DNA of 61,422 nucleotides. Source: Lingula anatina (taxonomy: Eukaryota; Brachiopoda; Lingulata; Lingulida; Lingulidae). The position numbers and the translations under genes were made by a program. Under the pieces are notes generated by a model, which worked only from the letters and a program-made list of their open reading frames with translations, had not been told where the DNA came from and made no database searches. Positions 11,947 to 23,330 of the stretch are shown here, one piece after another. Position 1 is the stretch's first letter. Each line of letters begins with the position of its first letter. The stretch lies in contig NW_019773814.1 in the NCBI RefSeq assembly GCF_001039355.2, positions 511,545-572,966 of the forward strand, written 5' to 3'.

Positions 11947-12593
11947 AAGGGAAAAACCCAGGGTGAAGGACTTTGGGGGGGGGGGATCTTTGACTTCTAC
12001 GGATCATTAACACAACGTGTGACTAGTATCTGTGAATCTATATTCATCCTGGCGTATAAGCCAAATCCGTCATTTGCTGGTTAGAGATGCTAACAAGCTT
12101 AACTAGTGCACGCTTTCTTGTCATCTTAATTAAATCACTGTGACAGTCTGCTTTTCAGCCCACGCATTAACAGATATATGAATTACAGCTAATTTAGGTC
12201 TCTATGGCAGCACTGTATGGTACCTAATGCAAGCCACAACAATAAAGGGCAGATAACATTATGTAAAAAANAAGGGAAAAACCCAGGGTGAAGGACTTTG
12301 GGGGGGGATCTTTGACTTCTACGGATCATTAACACAACGTGTGACTAGTATCTGTGAATCTATATTCATCCTGGCGTATAAGCCAAATCCGTCATTTGCT
12401 GGTTAGAGATGCTAACAAGCTTAACTAGTGCACGCTTTCTTGTCATCTTAATTAAATCACTGTGACAGTCTGCTTTTCAGCCCACGCATTAACAGATATA
12501 TGAATTACAGCTAATTTAGGTCTCTATGGCAGAACTGCATGGTACCTAATACAAGCCACAACAATAAAGTGCAGATAACATTATGTAAAAAAA
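11947..12593. repeat. Duplicated ~322-base block joined by a single N
   Basis: Bases 11947-12270 recur at 12272-12593 with a handful of substitutions and a shorter G-run. The only base between them is N (12271), and the second copy begins right after it. This is the pattern expected when two alleles are placed in series by the assembly. Confidence 0.9.
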
Positions 12594-13225
12594 ACCTTCA
12601 CAGCGTTGCTTTTCAGCAAGAAAAACATTTTATTCAAAATGTATTGAACTTTTAAGACTCTCAAGGGGAACAGACCCCCTGATAAAGTTAATGTGATTTA
12701 GAAGTAACACCCACGGGCTACCAAGTAGGCCTATGTGCCGATGGTTAATCTTTTACTGTATTCACCTGCCGATAACAAAGCAAGTGACTGTTGTGGTGAC
12801 TGTGCATCTGAGATATGTGCTCTAAAACAATGGAATAAACAGTCGTTAAGCATAAGACGGCCAAATATGCTTACTTTTTTTAAACCTTCGCTGAAAATGC
12901 ACATATTCAAAGGCATTCACAAAATAAGTGTTTTGAAATTGTATTATTTGGTAGCAACGCTGCAAAAGGGAATTAGTTTTTTTAAAGCTAATATTATAGT
13001 CAGTGATATTTTATTACTCTAATGTCGGTGCTTTGATTTAGGATATTTTGTTTCGCTCATTTCAGGAAATGTGTAGTACAGAATTATTATTATTATTAAT
13101 TTTCTAATTTTTTCTTTCGTTTTTTAGACACACTACACATTCAAGGTACCCGTTGCATTTGCTCCACCCGAGACCTTTGACGACCTATTTAGCAAGTGAT
13201 CCTTATACAGAAAGCTGGTCTAAGT
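12594..13225. other. Intergenic, nothing recognised
   Basis: AT-rich sequence with a 95-codon frame at 12735-13022 that overlaps an opposite frame and has no recognisable protein features. I see no gene here. Confidence 0.5.
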
Positions 13226-13355
13226 ATCTCGAAAGGTTCGCTATGTTGCGCACGTGCGCAAGCGTCTCGATTCCATAACCGATTCTATTTCGAGATACGG
13301 GGCCATGGAATCGAGACGCTTGCACACGTGCGCAACTTAGCGAACCTTTTGAGAT
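13226..13355. mobile_element. Foldback element with 51-base arms
   Basis: Bases 13226-13276 pair with 13305-13355 with few mismatches. The left arm contains the perfect palindrome TTGCGCACGTGCGCAA, and the arms end at ATTCCAT/ATGGAAT. The segment ATGGAATCGAGACGCTTGC also occurs inside the foldback at 47581-47722, so both belong to one family. Confidence 0.8.
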
Positions 13356-13608
13356 TCGGAGCCCTGGTCTGTAATTTTAGACCAAAAATGTTTTCTTCTT
13401 CAGTTCACGACCAATCCTTAGCAATCCACTCGATCTAAGAATATCCAGGTCTTTGTGGTAGAAAACAGGCACCGTATTTCCTGAACCCCATTGATATATC
13501 TAGGGTATAATGAGAACGAATATTTGGTCAAAAAGTTGAGATCAATTTTGGAGCTAAGGAACTTAAGTCAAACAAGCACCTAGGAGTACACGTAGACCGC
13601 ATACACTG

Positions 13609-14178
13609 TAAAAACAGTGTTTAGCCTTTAAATACATATAAGTTATAACACAGTTTTTTTGTAAACCTACGTCATCAGGAACAACACTTGGTCAGAATAA
13701 TAATATGCCTTTATTGTCTAAGTAATAGTTGGTAACACTTCCCACCATATTCAACATAATTGACCTATATTATATAGAAGTAACTTACAATTACTTAAAA
13801 CACCAACAAACAAAGACTACGACAGAAGTCGCTGCGCGACCAAGATAAGACCAAGTGTAGTTCCCAGACTCCAGTTTAGCACTTTAACGCGTTTAGAAAT
13901 ATGTGTTAGAGCTGAAAACGTATAACTTTTTGAACAGGCTTCTCATAGAAGAAAATGCTATAGGCATGTTTGGCAGTGTTACACGTTTAGCTATGTGTTT
14001 AGCTTCACCGGTATATGAATCTATAATAAGTTTATCACAAGGCTAGACAAGATTCAGGGTTAACGTTTGTAGCATGCTTACGAGCTAAACGTGTTTTAAA
14101 AGCAGCTAAACCCGTTGGAAAAGTGAGACAAATCAGGCGCTTAGAAATGTGTTTAGAAACTAAATGCTGTTTTGCAGT
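13609..14178. mobile_element. Candidate non-autonomous element with CACTGTAAAA ends
   Basis: The left end CACTGTAAAAACAGTGTTTA is answered at the right end by TAAATGCTGTTTTGCAGTG, an imperfect inverted repeat. The interior repeats words such as GTTTAG but has no frame. I could not find a clear target-site duplication, so the boundaries are tentative. Confidence 0.45.
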
Positions 14179-14505
14179 GAAGCAGCATCTTTGAGGCTGT
14201 TGTTATTGTTGTTGAAGATCACAGTCGAGGATCGATGCAACTTGGCAGACGCTGACGGGGTAATTACTTTCACCAGCTGGTCACTGGGACCCTTGACAAC
14301 CCTTTAACAAAACCAACTGCCGTAACTCAATTTTTCATCCTTTTTGTTGATTGAGTTCTGATCCGTCATGTTCAGTATCTGCGTTATTTGCTTTAAATAG
14401 CAAGTAGTCCAATCGTTATAAATACACTTATAACCGATCCACACTCTAACAGTTCCAGAACAGGGAGGGCGGGGAATGTGGCTAAATGTCACCAAATTAA
14501 GTACA

Positions 14506-14768
14506 GGGCCCAGTTTTATAAAGGAAGTTTAGCACTAACCAGTGTATAACTCTAACCAGACCTAAACAGTCTGTTAGTTAACTGACCTTTAAATAATTAT
14601 TTAATCCAGTTAAACACTAGCCTGTTAACTAATTGTCTGTTTTCCTTCAGAAAACTGTATATGAAACCCAATTTAACCTTCTTTTAGTTAATGGGTGTTA
14701 GGAGAATTTATCCACTGGTTAGGCTTATCCACTGGTTAGTGCTAAACGCCCTTTATAAAACTGGGCCC
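14506..14768. mobile_element. MITE with 38-base inverted repeats starting GGGCCCAG
   Basis: Bases 14506-14543 (GGGCCCAGTTTTATAAAGGA and on to CACTAACCAGT) pair with 14731-14768 with about two mismatches. The interior holds a direct repeat of TATCCACTGGTTAG next to the right arm. The element is 263 bases and non-coding. Confidence 0.85.
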
Positions 14769-14805
14769 AGGTGTTTAAATGCAAGGAGACAGAGAGGTGG
14801 GTGTG

Positions 14806-15395
14806 TTGGGGGGGGGGGGGGGGGGGGAGGGGGGGGGGGGGGTGCCCCCCCCCCCCCCCCNNNNNNNNNNNNNNNNNNNNNNNNNNNNNNNNNNNNNNNN
14901 NNNNNNNNNNNNNNNNNNNNNNNNNNNNNNNNNNNNNNNNNNNNNNNNNNNNNNNNNNNNNNNNNNNNNNNNNNNNNNNNNNNNNNNNNNNNNNNNNNNN
15001 NNNNNNNNNNNNNNNNNNNNNNNNNNNNNNNNNNNNNNNNNNNNNNNNNNNNNNNNNNNNNNNNNNNNNNNNNNNNNNNNNNNNNNNNNNNNNNNNNNNN
15101 NNNNNNNNNNNNNNNNNNNNNNNNNNNNNNNNNNNNNNNNNNNNNNNNNNNNNNNNNNNNNNNNNNNNNNNNNNNNNNNNNNNNNNNNNNNNNNNNNNNN
15201 NNNNNNNNNNNNNNNNNNNNNNNNNNNNNNNNNNNNNNNNNNNNNNNNNNNNNNNNNNNNNNNNNNNNNNNNNNNNNNNNNNNNNNNNNNNNNNNNNNNN
15301 NNNNNNNNNNNNNNNNNNNNNNNNNNNNNNNNNNNNNNNNNNNNNNNNNNNNNNNNNNNNNNNNNNNNNNNNNNNNNNNNNNNGGGGGGGTGGGG

Positions 15396-15443
<48 letters not shown>

Positions 15444-15475
15444 GGCATGGGTGGGGGCGGATGCTCCCCCCCCAC
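14806..15475. other. 523-base N gap flanked by long G-runs
   Basis: N occupies 14861-15383. Before it lie G-runs at about 14809-14842 and a C-run at 14845-14860. After it lies an almost pure G-tract at 15384-15442. The apparent long frames across this gap are artefacts of N and poly-Gly/Pro translation. Confidence 0.97.
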
Positions 15476-15513
15476 CCCCGTTATTGTTTACTATGTCAAC
15501 ACGTGTCTATAGC

Positions 15514-15612
15514 ACACACACACGCACACACACACACAAACATACACACACACACACACATGTGCATGTACCTAACACAATGTAAAATGTCTCTTATCAA
15601 GAGCGGTGAGGG

Positions 15613-15654
<42 letters not shown>
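15514..15654. repeat. Two (CA)n microsatellites
   Basis: Interrupted CA runs lie at about 15514-15560 and an uninterrupted one at 15616-15654, shortly after the N gap. Confidence 0.95.
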
Positions 15655-15656
<2 letters not shown>

Positions 15657-18600
15657 TCGTCCGTTTTTTAACCTTTACTTTCCTTCCATCAATCAATCCA
15701 TTCATCCTCCCATCCTTCCTTCCTTCATTTATTCCTGTATCCTTCTCTCCTTAGAAATAAGAAAATGAAAGGCAATAATATCTTAAAGTAATTGCTAGTG
15801 TGTTTTATCAAAGTGATCATTCAGTCAGGTTATTTATTTAATTATTTATTTATTTATTTATATTTTTGCTTACATATGGTCAAGAAATCAGCAAACAGTT
15901 CAAAACCTGTTGCCCAGTTTGTCAGGCATCCAACAGTTTTCCTCTTGGCCAAGTAACAAATTCAGCATTTGTTGACTGGGTGAACTTGGTGACGTGCAAA
16001 CCTGTTGGAACAAGTGATAAGAAGATTGCGCGCGTCTCTTGGGGAAAGTTGACGACAGTGGTTTAAGATAAGTGTTTAAGAACTCGCAGAGCGCTTCTGT
16101 TAATTTCCTCAACCAATTGTATGACACAGCATGATATAAACATTGCCTACAAAGTGAAAGGCAATTTGCCAACAATCTATATTAGGAGACACGCAGTACA
16201 TTTTAGTATGGTTCTATTTTGTAAGCAAGATATTCAAAAAGATATCATGAATTTTCAAGAACAAAGCTTTTAAAATATTTAATATTACTAACAGACATAT
16301 TTTAGACCGTACTATATCATAATGCAGTGAGCATGATGTAAGGAGCAAGGAATATAGTACGACGAAGGTGGTACGTCGACGACTTTCTTTCATATCGAAA
16401 ATAATTCAAAACGTAACCTGCAAATATTTTTCCGCCAGTCCCTGAGGGAATGACACGGATAGCGCTAGCGATTCGAATTAAGCGGATTAAATCAAATAGT
16501 CGCTCTTGTCTTTCATCAAAAACTCCCACGTTCCACGAGCGAATCCATATTTTTTTGATGAGGCGGAGAAGGGCATAAAACAATAAACTTGAGACAATAT
16601 TTAGGTACAATAATGGAGAAACATCTCTGATTTGTCTTTTCGTTATTCTGATTTTTTTAATAGGACGTTAGAGGGGATGAGGTATCCCCAGAACTAAAAA
16701 TCTTGTAATCACCCCTCCCCTCCCAGTCCCTTGCAACCATCATTTCATATTTCGTTTCAACCATTACATACCCACTCACCCCCACCCCCACCCCCGTGAG
16801 GAGAAATCTGCACCATGTCCACGTGACACTAGAAGATCTAAATCTCCCCACTCTTAGATATATTTAAATCAAATACTTATCCTTCCATAGGTGTCGCGAA
16901 CATTTAATCGTCTAAAAATGCTGTTTTTATTTCCACGGGCTGGGGAATGAGTGCCAATTAAGAATGTAAAAACAACGCAGTAAAAACGAACAGGTTACCA
17001 TTTTATTACGAAATATGAAAGAGCTAATGAGATAATTAACAGAAACTCGTGTCCCGTTCAACAAAAATAACGCAGTTGTAAAAATGAACAACCTAATTGC
17101 GACACAATTAAAGAAAAATGACACAATGACAACATTTAAATCATTTAACGATAGTTTAAGTAGAATAAAAGAGGCTCAATCAGCACAACTATATAGTTTG
17201 AAATATAGGAGGCTCTACAGGAAAACTGACAAAAAAGTTAAAAAAAAACAGCATTGGAAGCGGGGTCAGTTGACCTAGGAAAGAGGGTTCATCTAAGCTA
17301 TCCTTCGGATACGGAGTTTTTGACCAGAACATTTTCCCCAAGCAGTAATCTTGCCGGCAGGAAGGAGTCTGTAACCTATATAAGAGGCGCGTGGATGAAT
17401 TTTGTCTTTTACCATATAGCGGAATGTAAAATGGTGGGCTAGTCATTAAAATGCCGATCATCTTTATATGAAAAAGCATAAACACAGGTAATACAACGGC
17501 AAAGTACAATATCTTAAAACTGCTAAAATTACATCTACTTTGGAATCTCAATTTAAAAATAAATCCAATCAAGTTGATTGTGGAAAAGCCACACTAAGAA
17601 TGTTGACATCTTCTAACACATTTAAACATGGACATGTTATTCCTAATCAAGGTAAACAATATGGTACATAATCTTATCTATACGTTAAAATGTTAGCTGA
17701 ATATTAAATTTTAATTATTTAGTGGCGAAAAAGTATAAAAAATACTCTTAACAATAACAAGGAGGAGAGTTAGGAAAGTCAAATTTGAAATTGAATAATG
17801 ACCGAGAAAACGTCACCATTACCGTAATTATTTATCAAAGACTGCCATATTATGTTGATTATCACTTTGGAATGTCCCACACGGCCCATAGCTCGTCTGT
17901 CATCAAACTTATACAAAACACAATGATAAGTTTCTCGTAGATTACTTTTACACACCATTTTTCATCACAATATGAAGCATTCCAATGTCTGAAGGATAAG
18001 GAAAGTGGATATATGTTGTACGTGTTTTTTCAATAATTTGTACAAAAGGAAAATCTACAATTAAAAAATCTTTCGTATTCTGCATCTCTCCTTACTAACT
18101 CTCAACTATAAAACTATACCGAGGAAGATTTTTTGTCAGCATGGTTCTCCATTTGAAGAGTCACGTGTTTAACAGCGTGATCCTTTTTCTCAATTTTCCG
18201 GACTTCTGTCTTCATTTCCTTTCAGTTAAGTCTCTGGTTATGTTAAAATGTCAACCCTCGCTATAAAAGAGCGATCAGTGCTTCTCCACTACTGGTCTTT
18301 CTCTGTCCGTTCTCCTCCATAGATTAACTACTTCATTTCGCCCGTAAATTACATTGGAATCATGTCTCCCGTGGCGCCGGCTAAAATCTATCAATGGTCA
18401 TCTCTAGCCATTATCTGTAAAATGTCACGACATACGAGACCGAATATTAGATTTTGTGTAAAAAAATTAATTTGCCTGTCGCTATTTCGATCGTTTTCCG
18501 GATGGAATGGAAAACAGCAAATGACAGTTGCATTGTGGTCACTGGAATCCAACGCAATCCTTCTGATGAAGATAAGATAGATTTAGTTGAAATTACTTAA

Positions 18601-18871
18601 CTCCTTTCAATCGTGCGACGCTTCTCGATGTTTTTAATGTCGATCAATTCAACCCAAACAGCACAGCACTTCGCGTCATCTTTGCCAGCGTCTGTCGGTT
18701 GTGTTTAAGAGAAAAGACAGAAACAGTTTAACTGACATGGCCAGCTTGGCGGCGACGTGCTTGAATGTCTGGTTAAATGCTGTTCTAAATGGGGATAAGC
18801 AACATTTCGGTCTTTATTTTCCACTATCTTGAATGCTGCCTTTCTGAAGCAGGTTTTGGCTCTATATGCGA
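15655..18871. other. Intergenic, no gene recognised
   Basis: AT-rich sequence with only short frames. A 97-codon frame at 16317-16610 (- strand) and a 127-codon frame at 17189-17572 (- strand) lack recognisable motifs and splice context. An ATTT run lies at 15834-15862. Confidence 0.5.
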
Positions 18872-19037
18872 GTGTGACAGGAATGGTAGTCCGCTAGGAA
18901 CCGTAGTCCTCTTACCATTTCTTTGTACAGGTGACATTCGTCCCATATACTAACCCCAATACTCCGACTAACCCTAACCTGTGCTAACCACATGGGAACC
19001 AGGACTTCTATTCCTAGGACTTCCATTCCTGTCACAC
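18872..19037. mobile_element. Short inverted-repeat MITE, copy 2
   Basis: The first 15 bases (GTGTGACAGGAATGG) are the exact reverse complement of the last 15 bases. The interior (CCCATATACTAACCCCAATACT, CTAACCCTAACCTG) is shared with 3180-3346. The element is 166 bases and non-coding. Confidence 0.88.
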
Positions 19038-19195
19038 TATAGGACACTTTATGCTACATGGAAAAGCGGTGGCTTAAATCACAATCAAACGTCTTGCAGG
19101 GTCGTGTATGAGGTAATGGAATCAAAGAGTCAAGAGTATTATCGTACTGGAGGCATAGAATAGCAATGCCCTGGAGAAGTAGTCTGCAACAATCG

Positions 19196-19201
19196 TTTAT
19201 T
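19196..19201 (-). terminator. Possible polyadenylation signal of the receptor gene
   Basis: AATAAA on the - strand lies about 535 bases after the receptor stop codon. It is a plausible end for the transcript, but such hexamers are common in AT-rich DNA. Confidence 0.25.
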
Positions 19202-19736
19202 AACAGTCAACAAATGCTGGAAAATAACAAAACGACGTCCTGTGGTTTTCATCATAGCGATGTACGCAGTAAGAGAAGCGTAATTAGAAACTAATCACGT
19301 TGAAGAAATAAAATCCTGTCGTAGTCATTCCATCTGTAGATGACAATCAGATTACACTGCGGGATAATTCAACACGAGGCAACACTATCCTGCACCTTCT
19401 AGACAAAATTGATAAAATTCCAGATCGTAATTTGTTACTTGCCTTGCGACTATGTCTCAGTTTTCTCACTCCCTGTCATCTCCATCTGCGCTATTTGATT
19501 GTGAGCGCTGATCAGCCTGTGTCAATTGGAAGTTAACTGACTAAACGCTGTCAGCGCCTTTACTTTGACAATTGTATTTAACTTGTCGAAAGTAATCTTT
19601 GTATCTCTAAACTTGAATGTCTTCTTGTTTGGAAAATATCGTCATTTCGTCACCGACTTTGACCATTTTCACCGAAAACTTTGCCCTTTCTTCACATTCT
19701 TTCTTATTAACATCCCCGACCAGATGCAAGCTGCAT

Positions 19737-20933
19737 TCAAACAAAAGTGTCCAGGTTGTTGACATTTAACGATAAGGTGGTCATACGTGTGCCCGAGCTG
19801 CGAGAGAAGCTCCTCGTCTTGACGCTCGCTGCAGGAGAGTACATTCTTCGGCCACAAAACATCATGGCAAGATGCTGCCTGAAGCAAGCGCCAGTCAAAC
19901 TGTACAGGAAAAAGTTAATGCAGTAATTAACGTAAAATATAGTTCGTGTAATGTACAACACGCCACGCATGTATTTAAAGTCGCGTTGCTTGGATTCAAA
20001 CGTCGTATACATATGGTAACACCACGTGATCAAGTAGGGGATGCTCAGCGCCACAAAGCACGTGGAGAGGACCAGTAGCATGCACGTCATCTCCATGCGC
20101 AGTTTGTTCGTGGCATTGTTGACCTTCATGACGTCCTTGACCGCCTCGCCTCGAAACCGCGTGACCAGATTCCTCACCATGGCGATGTTGAGCACGGTGA
20201 TGATGATGACGGGGACCAAGGTGATGCTGAGAGCGAAGATGATGTCCAAGACGAAAGAGGTGAATTTGTGAGCGGCGTCGTGCGTGCACACGGCCACGTT
20301 GTGCTCCTCGTTGATGAACACGCCACTCATCAGAGGTTTCCACAGGCTGAGACAGGCCCCGAGCAGCGTGCAGAAGATAATGGTCTTCCTTGCGTTCCTC
20401 GTGGTGCTCATCTTGATCTTCTGGAGAGGTTTACATACTCCAATGTACCGCTCAATGGTGAAGGTCACTATAATCCACACCGAGATGAACCGGAACCAAT
20501 AGGAAAAGAATAGGAACACGTGGCAGACGCCGTTCAGGGCTAATATGCGGATGGTTAAATCGTGTCCCAGGTACGGGAGTCCTTTGGTTATCCAGTCGAA
20601 TAAAACGTAGATTATCAAAACCGAAAGATCCGATATGGACAGAGCTATGAGGTACTGACTTGCCCCCAACACGCGGAGCTTCCTGTTCTTAAATACGCAC
20701 AATGATATCAGATTTCCCGCCAAACCAAGGACGATAATTATAGGTGTCACTACCGCATAGAACCTCCTCCCGTGGATCAAGATAGGCGGGTCCGCGGTCT
20801 CTTGTGACGTCTCTTCAACTGATGCGTTTGGCCATTCCTTGTTAGCTGCGATGCTGTGAATGGCGGTGAGATTTTCTGTCCCGTACATCATTTGGTCTTC
20901 AAATGAAAGAAAAAAGTCATCCAGATCTCCCAT
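19737..20933 (-). CDS. Class A GPCR, FMRFamide/neuropeptide receptor-like
   Basis: A single 398-residue frame encodes a plasma-membrane receptor of the rhodopsin class. The N-terminus has possible N-glycosylation sites at N21 (NLT) and N36 (NAS). Seven hydrophobic segments follow. The landmarks are G-N at 73-74 in TM1, S-D at 101-102 in TM2, C137 before TM3 with C216 in loop 2 (the usual disulfide), ERY at 161-163 closing TM3, P241 in TM5 and P299 in TM6. N340-F-F-L-Y344 in TM7 replaces NPxxY and is followed by SLTGACFR at the start of helix 8. The TM6 W of CWxP is also absent. The INFFLY-type TM7 resembles invertebrate FMRFamide and related peptide receptors; the ligand is inferred only. The tail is Ser/Thr/Arg-rich. 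The frame has no introns. The ATG at 20931-20933 follows a possible acceptor (TTTCAG at about 20950), so a 5' UTR intron is likely. Confidence 0.93.
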   Translation of the reverse strand: MGDLDDFFLSFEDQMMYGTENLTAIHSIAANKEWPNASVEETSQETADPPILIHGRRFYAVVTPIIIVLGLAGNLISLCVFKNRKLRVLGASQYLIALSISDLSVLIIYVLFDWITKGLPYLGHDLTIRILALNGVCHVFLFFSYWFRFISVWIIVTFTIERYIGVCKPLQKIKMSTTRNARKTIIFCTLLGACLSLWKPLMSGVFINEEHNVAVCTHDAAHKFTSFVLDIIFALSITLVPVIIITVLNIAMVRNLVTRFRGEAVKDVMKVNNATNKLRMEMTCMLLVLSTCFVALSIPYLITWCYHMYTTFESKQRDFKYMRGVLYITRTIFYVNYCINFFLYSLTGACFRQHLAMMFCGRRMYSPAASVKTRSFSRSSGTRMTTLSLNVNNLDTFV

Positions 20934-20969
20934 CCTCTATCCCGCTGCTGAAATCAATAATTGTGCCTT

Positions 20970-21005
<36 letters not shown>

Positions 21006-21803
21006 CAATGATAAACTATTGTGGTAATTGTGCATTGTAAAAGTGCATCGACCAATTATTTTACAAAGGTATGTCAGTCAATTTTCCTGACATAGACCTA
21101 ATAATAACAACGTGAATAGTCAGACTTTTTTTCCAGTCACACAAAAGCGGTTTTAAATTCAGAGGAAACGGAAAAAACAAAATGCCAGAAATGGCACGAT
21201 GACGCATATTGCGGCTTGCCAGTCTGTGTCTCAGTTTGTGAACGAATCTGTGTGGTGACACAATAAGGAGTATATTGCTAGGAATAACAAAGCGCTGAAG
21301 CTGTGACAATTAGCAAGCGGTGTTGTGCTCGGACTGTGACCTAATTCCACCACGGAGCCTTCGCCCAGAGGACGCCAAAGCTTTTACACCCACATTTTGA
21401 TCCAACTCCAATTTACATTAACTTAGCAATTCTTCAAAGTAAGATAAGTATCGGTCTACGCCACATTTAGGTCAAATAGACCTCAGAATGGTCAGGTGGA
21501 ATATTTATTTATTTTTTTTATTTATTTTCTACATTCTGGATATAAAATAACTCTTCCCAGCGTCCCTAAATAAATCTTCGAACACGATATCGGGGCTTTG
21601 CGTTGTTGAGAACAACGCTAACGTGTCGGTCAAGTCGGTCTACTTCAGAACCCCTGCCCTTCCCCCCAGCGCTTACGTACCACACGGTGAATTGTACCGT
21701 GGACAGAAATGTCGACCTCCTCTCTGCAGTCACCTTAATGAAAGAAGCTTCTTCGAACTTCTATTCTATATAATAATATCTCTTCTGAACATCGATCGCA
21801 TTT

Positions 21804-21844
<41 letters not shown>

Positions 21845-21990
21845 GCATTACAATTTCCGATTCCTTTGCGAGAGATACATTGTATCTCGGTCTATATCTC
21901 ATGAAGTACTCACAGTCCTGAAATGACAACCTTCATTGCGCAGTATCTTGTCAACAGATCGTGTGGTTGTGATAATCACTATGTGATGGA
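20934..21990. other. 5' flank of the receptor gene
   Basis: Holds an AAT microsatellite at about 20973-21004 and a 38-base A-run at 21806-21843. No promoter elements could be assigned. A 5' UTR exon may lie here. Confidence 0.4.
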
Positions 21991-22292
21991 TATGGTGGCT
22001 GATTCGGGACATCGTAATATCGATTCGTTTAATGGGACGCGATATTGCGATATCACGAAAGCACGATGCGAGACCACGATATCACGATGCGATACCACGA
22101 TAACACGATAGCACGATGCGATATCACGATATCACGATGCGATACCACGATATCACGATAGCACGATGCGATATCACGATATCACGATGCGATACCACGA
22201 TAACACGATAGCACGATGCGATATCACGATATCACGATGCGATACCACGATATCACGATGCGATACCACGATGTCCCGAATCAGCCACCATA
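21991..22292. mobile_element. Inverted-repeat element carrying an internal satellite array
   Basis: The 24-base left end (21991-22014, starting TATGGTGGCTGATTCGGGAC) is the perfect reverse complement of 22269-22292. GATGGA flanks both sides (21985-21990 and 22293-22298), as a target-site duplication would. The interior, from about 22045, is a tandem array of roughly 10-base units of the form CGATATCACGAT / GCGATACCACGAT / AGCACGAT in a higher-order order. There is no coding potential. Confidence 0.9.
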
Positions 22293-22298
22293 GATGGA

Positions 22299-23330
22299 GC
22301 CTCACCGTGACGTGTGTAGAACTGTATCGTAATGGTTCAGTTTCTTTAAGCCTAATCTTTTCTAAGACAGGAGTAAATGCTACTTTGTTCTTACTTATAA
22401 TTTGATATACCCTGTTCCAAAACCATAAGCTAAATATGTTTATGCTTCAAAACCATGGAGCAACATGACAGACTCATGGAATGATTTTACCCAGCGTTTC
22501 TGGTCGTTTTTCTACTTTTCCTCAAAAGTTGACGGCCATATTGAAAAATGCTCAATGTCTCGGATGTAGCAATCGAGCTAATTTTGCTTCCTTTGACCTG
22601 AAGAATGTGTTTCAGCAAAGAATATACAGGAAGGAACATTGCAGGGTTCGACTATTGGGCCTATGGGGGTGGCGATTCGACCATTTACCTCCATCTGCTT
22701 TATAGGTTTATGACTTTTTACGAATAGGTCCAGTAGTTCAAAAACTTACAAACTTATTAACTTAGCGCAAGATAACGAAGTGTTTTACTTTCTGCTGACG
22801 ACTTACAAGAATTAGGCACATTTAATGTGGCTACAGACCTTCAATATTTCTTAATTTAGACTTTTTTGTTTATAAAAAAATATATCAACAGAAATTACAC
22901 TCGTGAAAATAGAAATGGTTTGAAATGATATCGAGGGACACGTAATAGACTACAAAGTTGATCAAGTTTTGGAAAATGGTGTGAGATGGAAAATTATTTT
23001 ATTATGAACCACTGGGAATCTGACTTAGCTTGAACTATATATGTATGGGAATGGTTAAGAACGATTTCTTAAGACAGAGCCTTTACTACCCCTGTACGTT
23101 AAGTTTACGCATCTAGACATGGAATGCACCTGTGCAGTTTTGAAAGAGATAACCCCCCCCCCTCCCCTCCATAAAAGCAATCCTATAAACTGTTTTTGGC
23201 GTCATTTTTAGCCGCATTTCGTTAAATCTTGGAACACCGGTGCGGTTAATTATCAATTACCCCGCTTTACATGCTTTCAATCTGTGTGTTTATAAATGTC
23301 CAGAACCATGGCTTTGTTTAAGGTATGCAG
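22299..23330. other. Intergenic, nothing recognised
   Basis: AT-rich sequence with short frames only and a C-run at about 23153-23168. No gene or repeat was identified. Confidence 0.5.

Noticed and set aside
14691-15754. Several long frames on both strands across the N gap
   Set aside because: They consist of untranslated N plus poly-Gly or poly-Pro from G-runs and carry no real protein signal.
16317-16610. 97-codon frame on the - strand (RLFDLIRLIRIASAIRV)
   Set aside because: No start context, no homology I can name and no splice sites; probably chance.
22045-22270. Regularly spaced repeats that might suggest a CRISPR array
   Set aside because: Units are about 10 bases with no unique spacers, inside an animal-type element with inverted ends.
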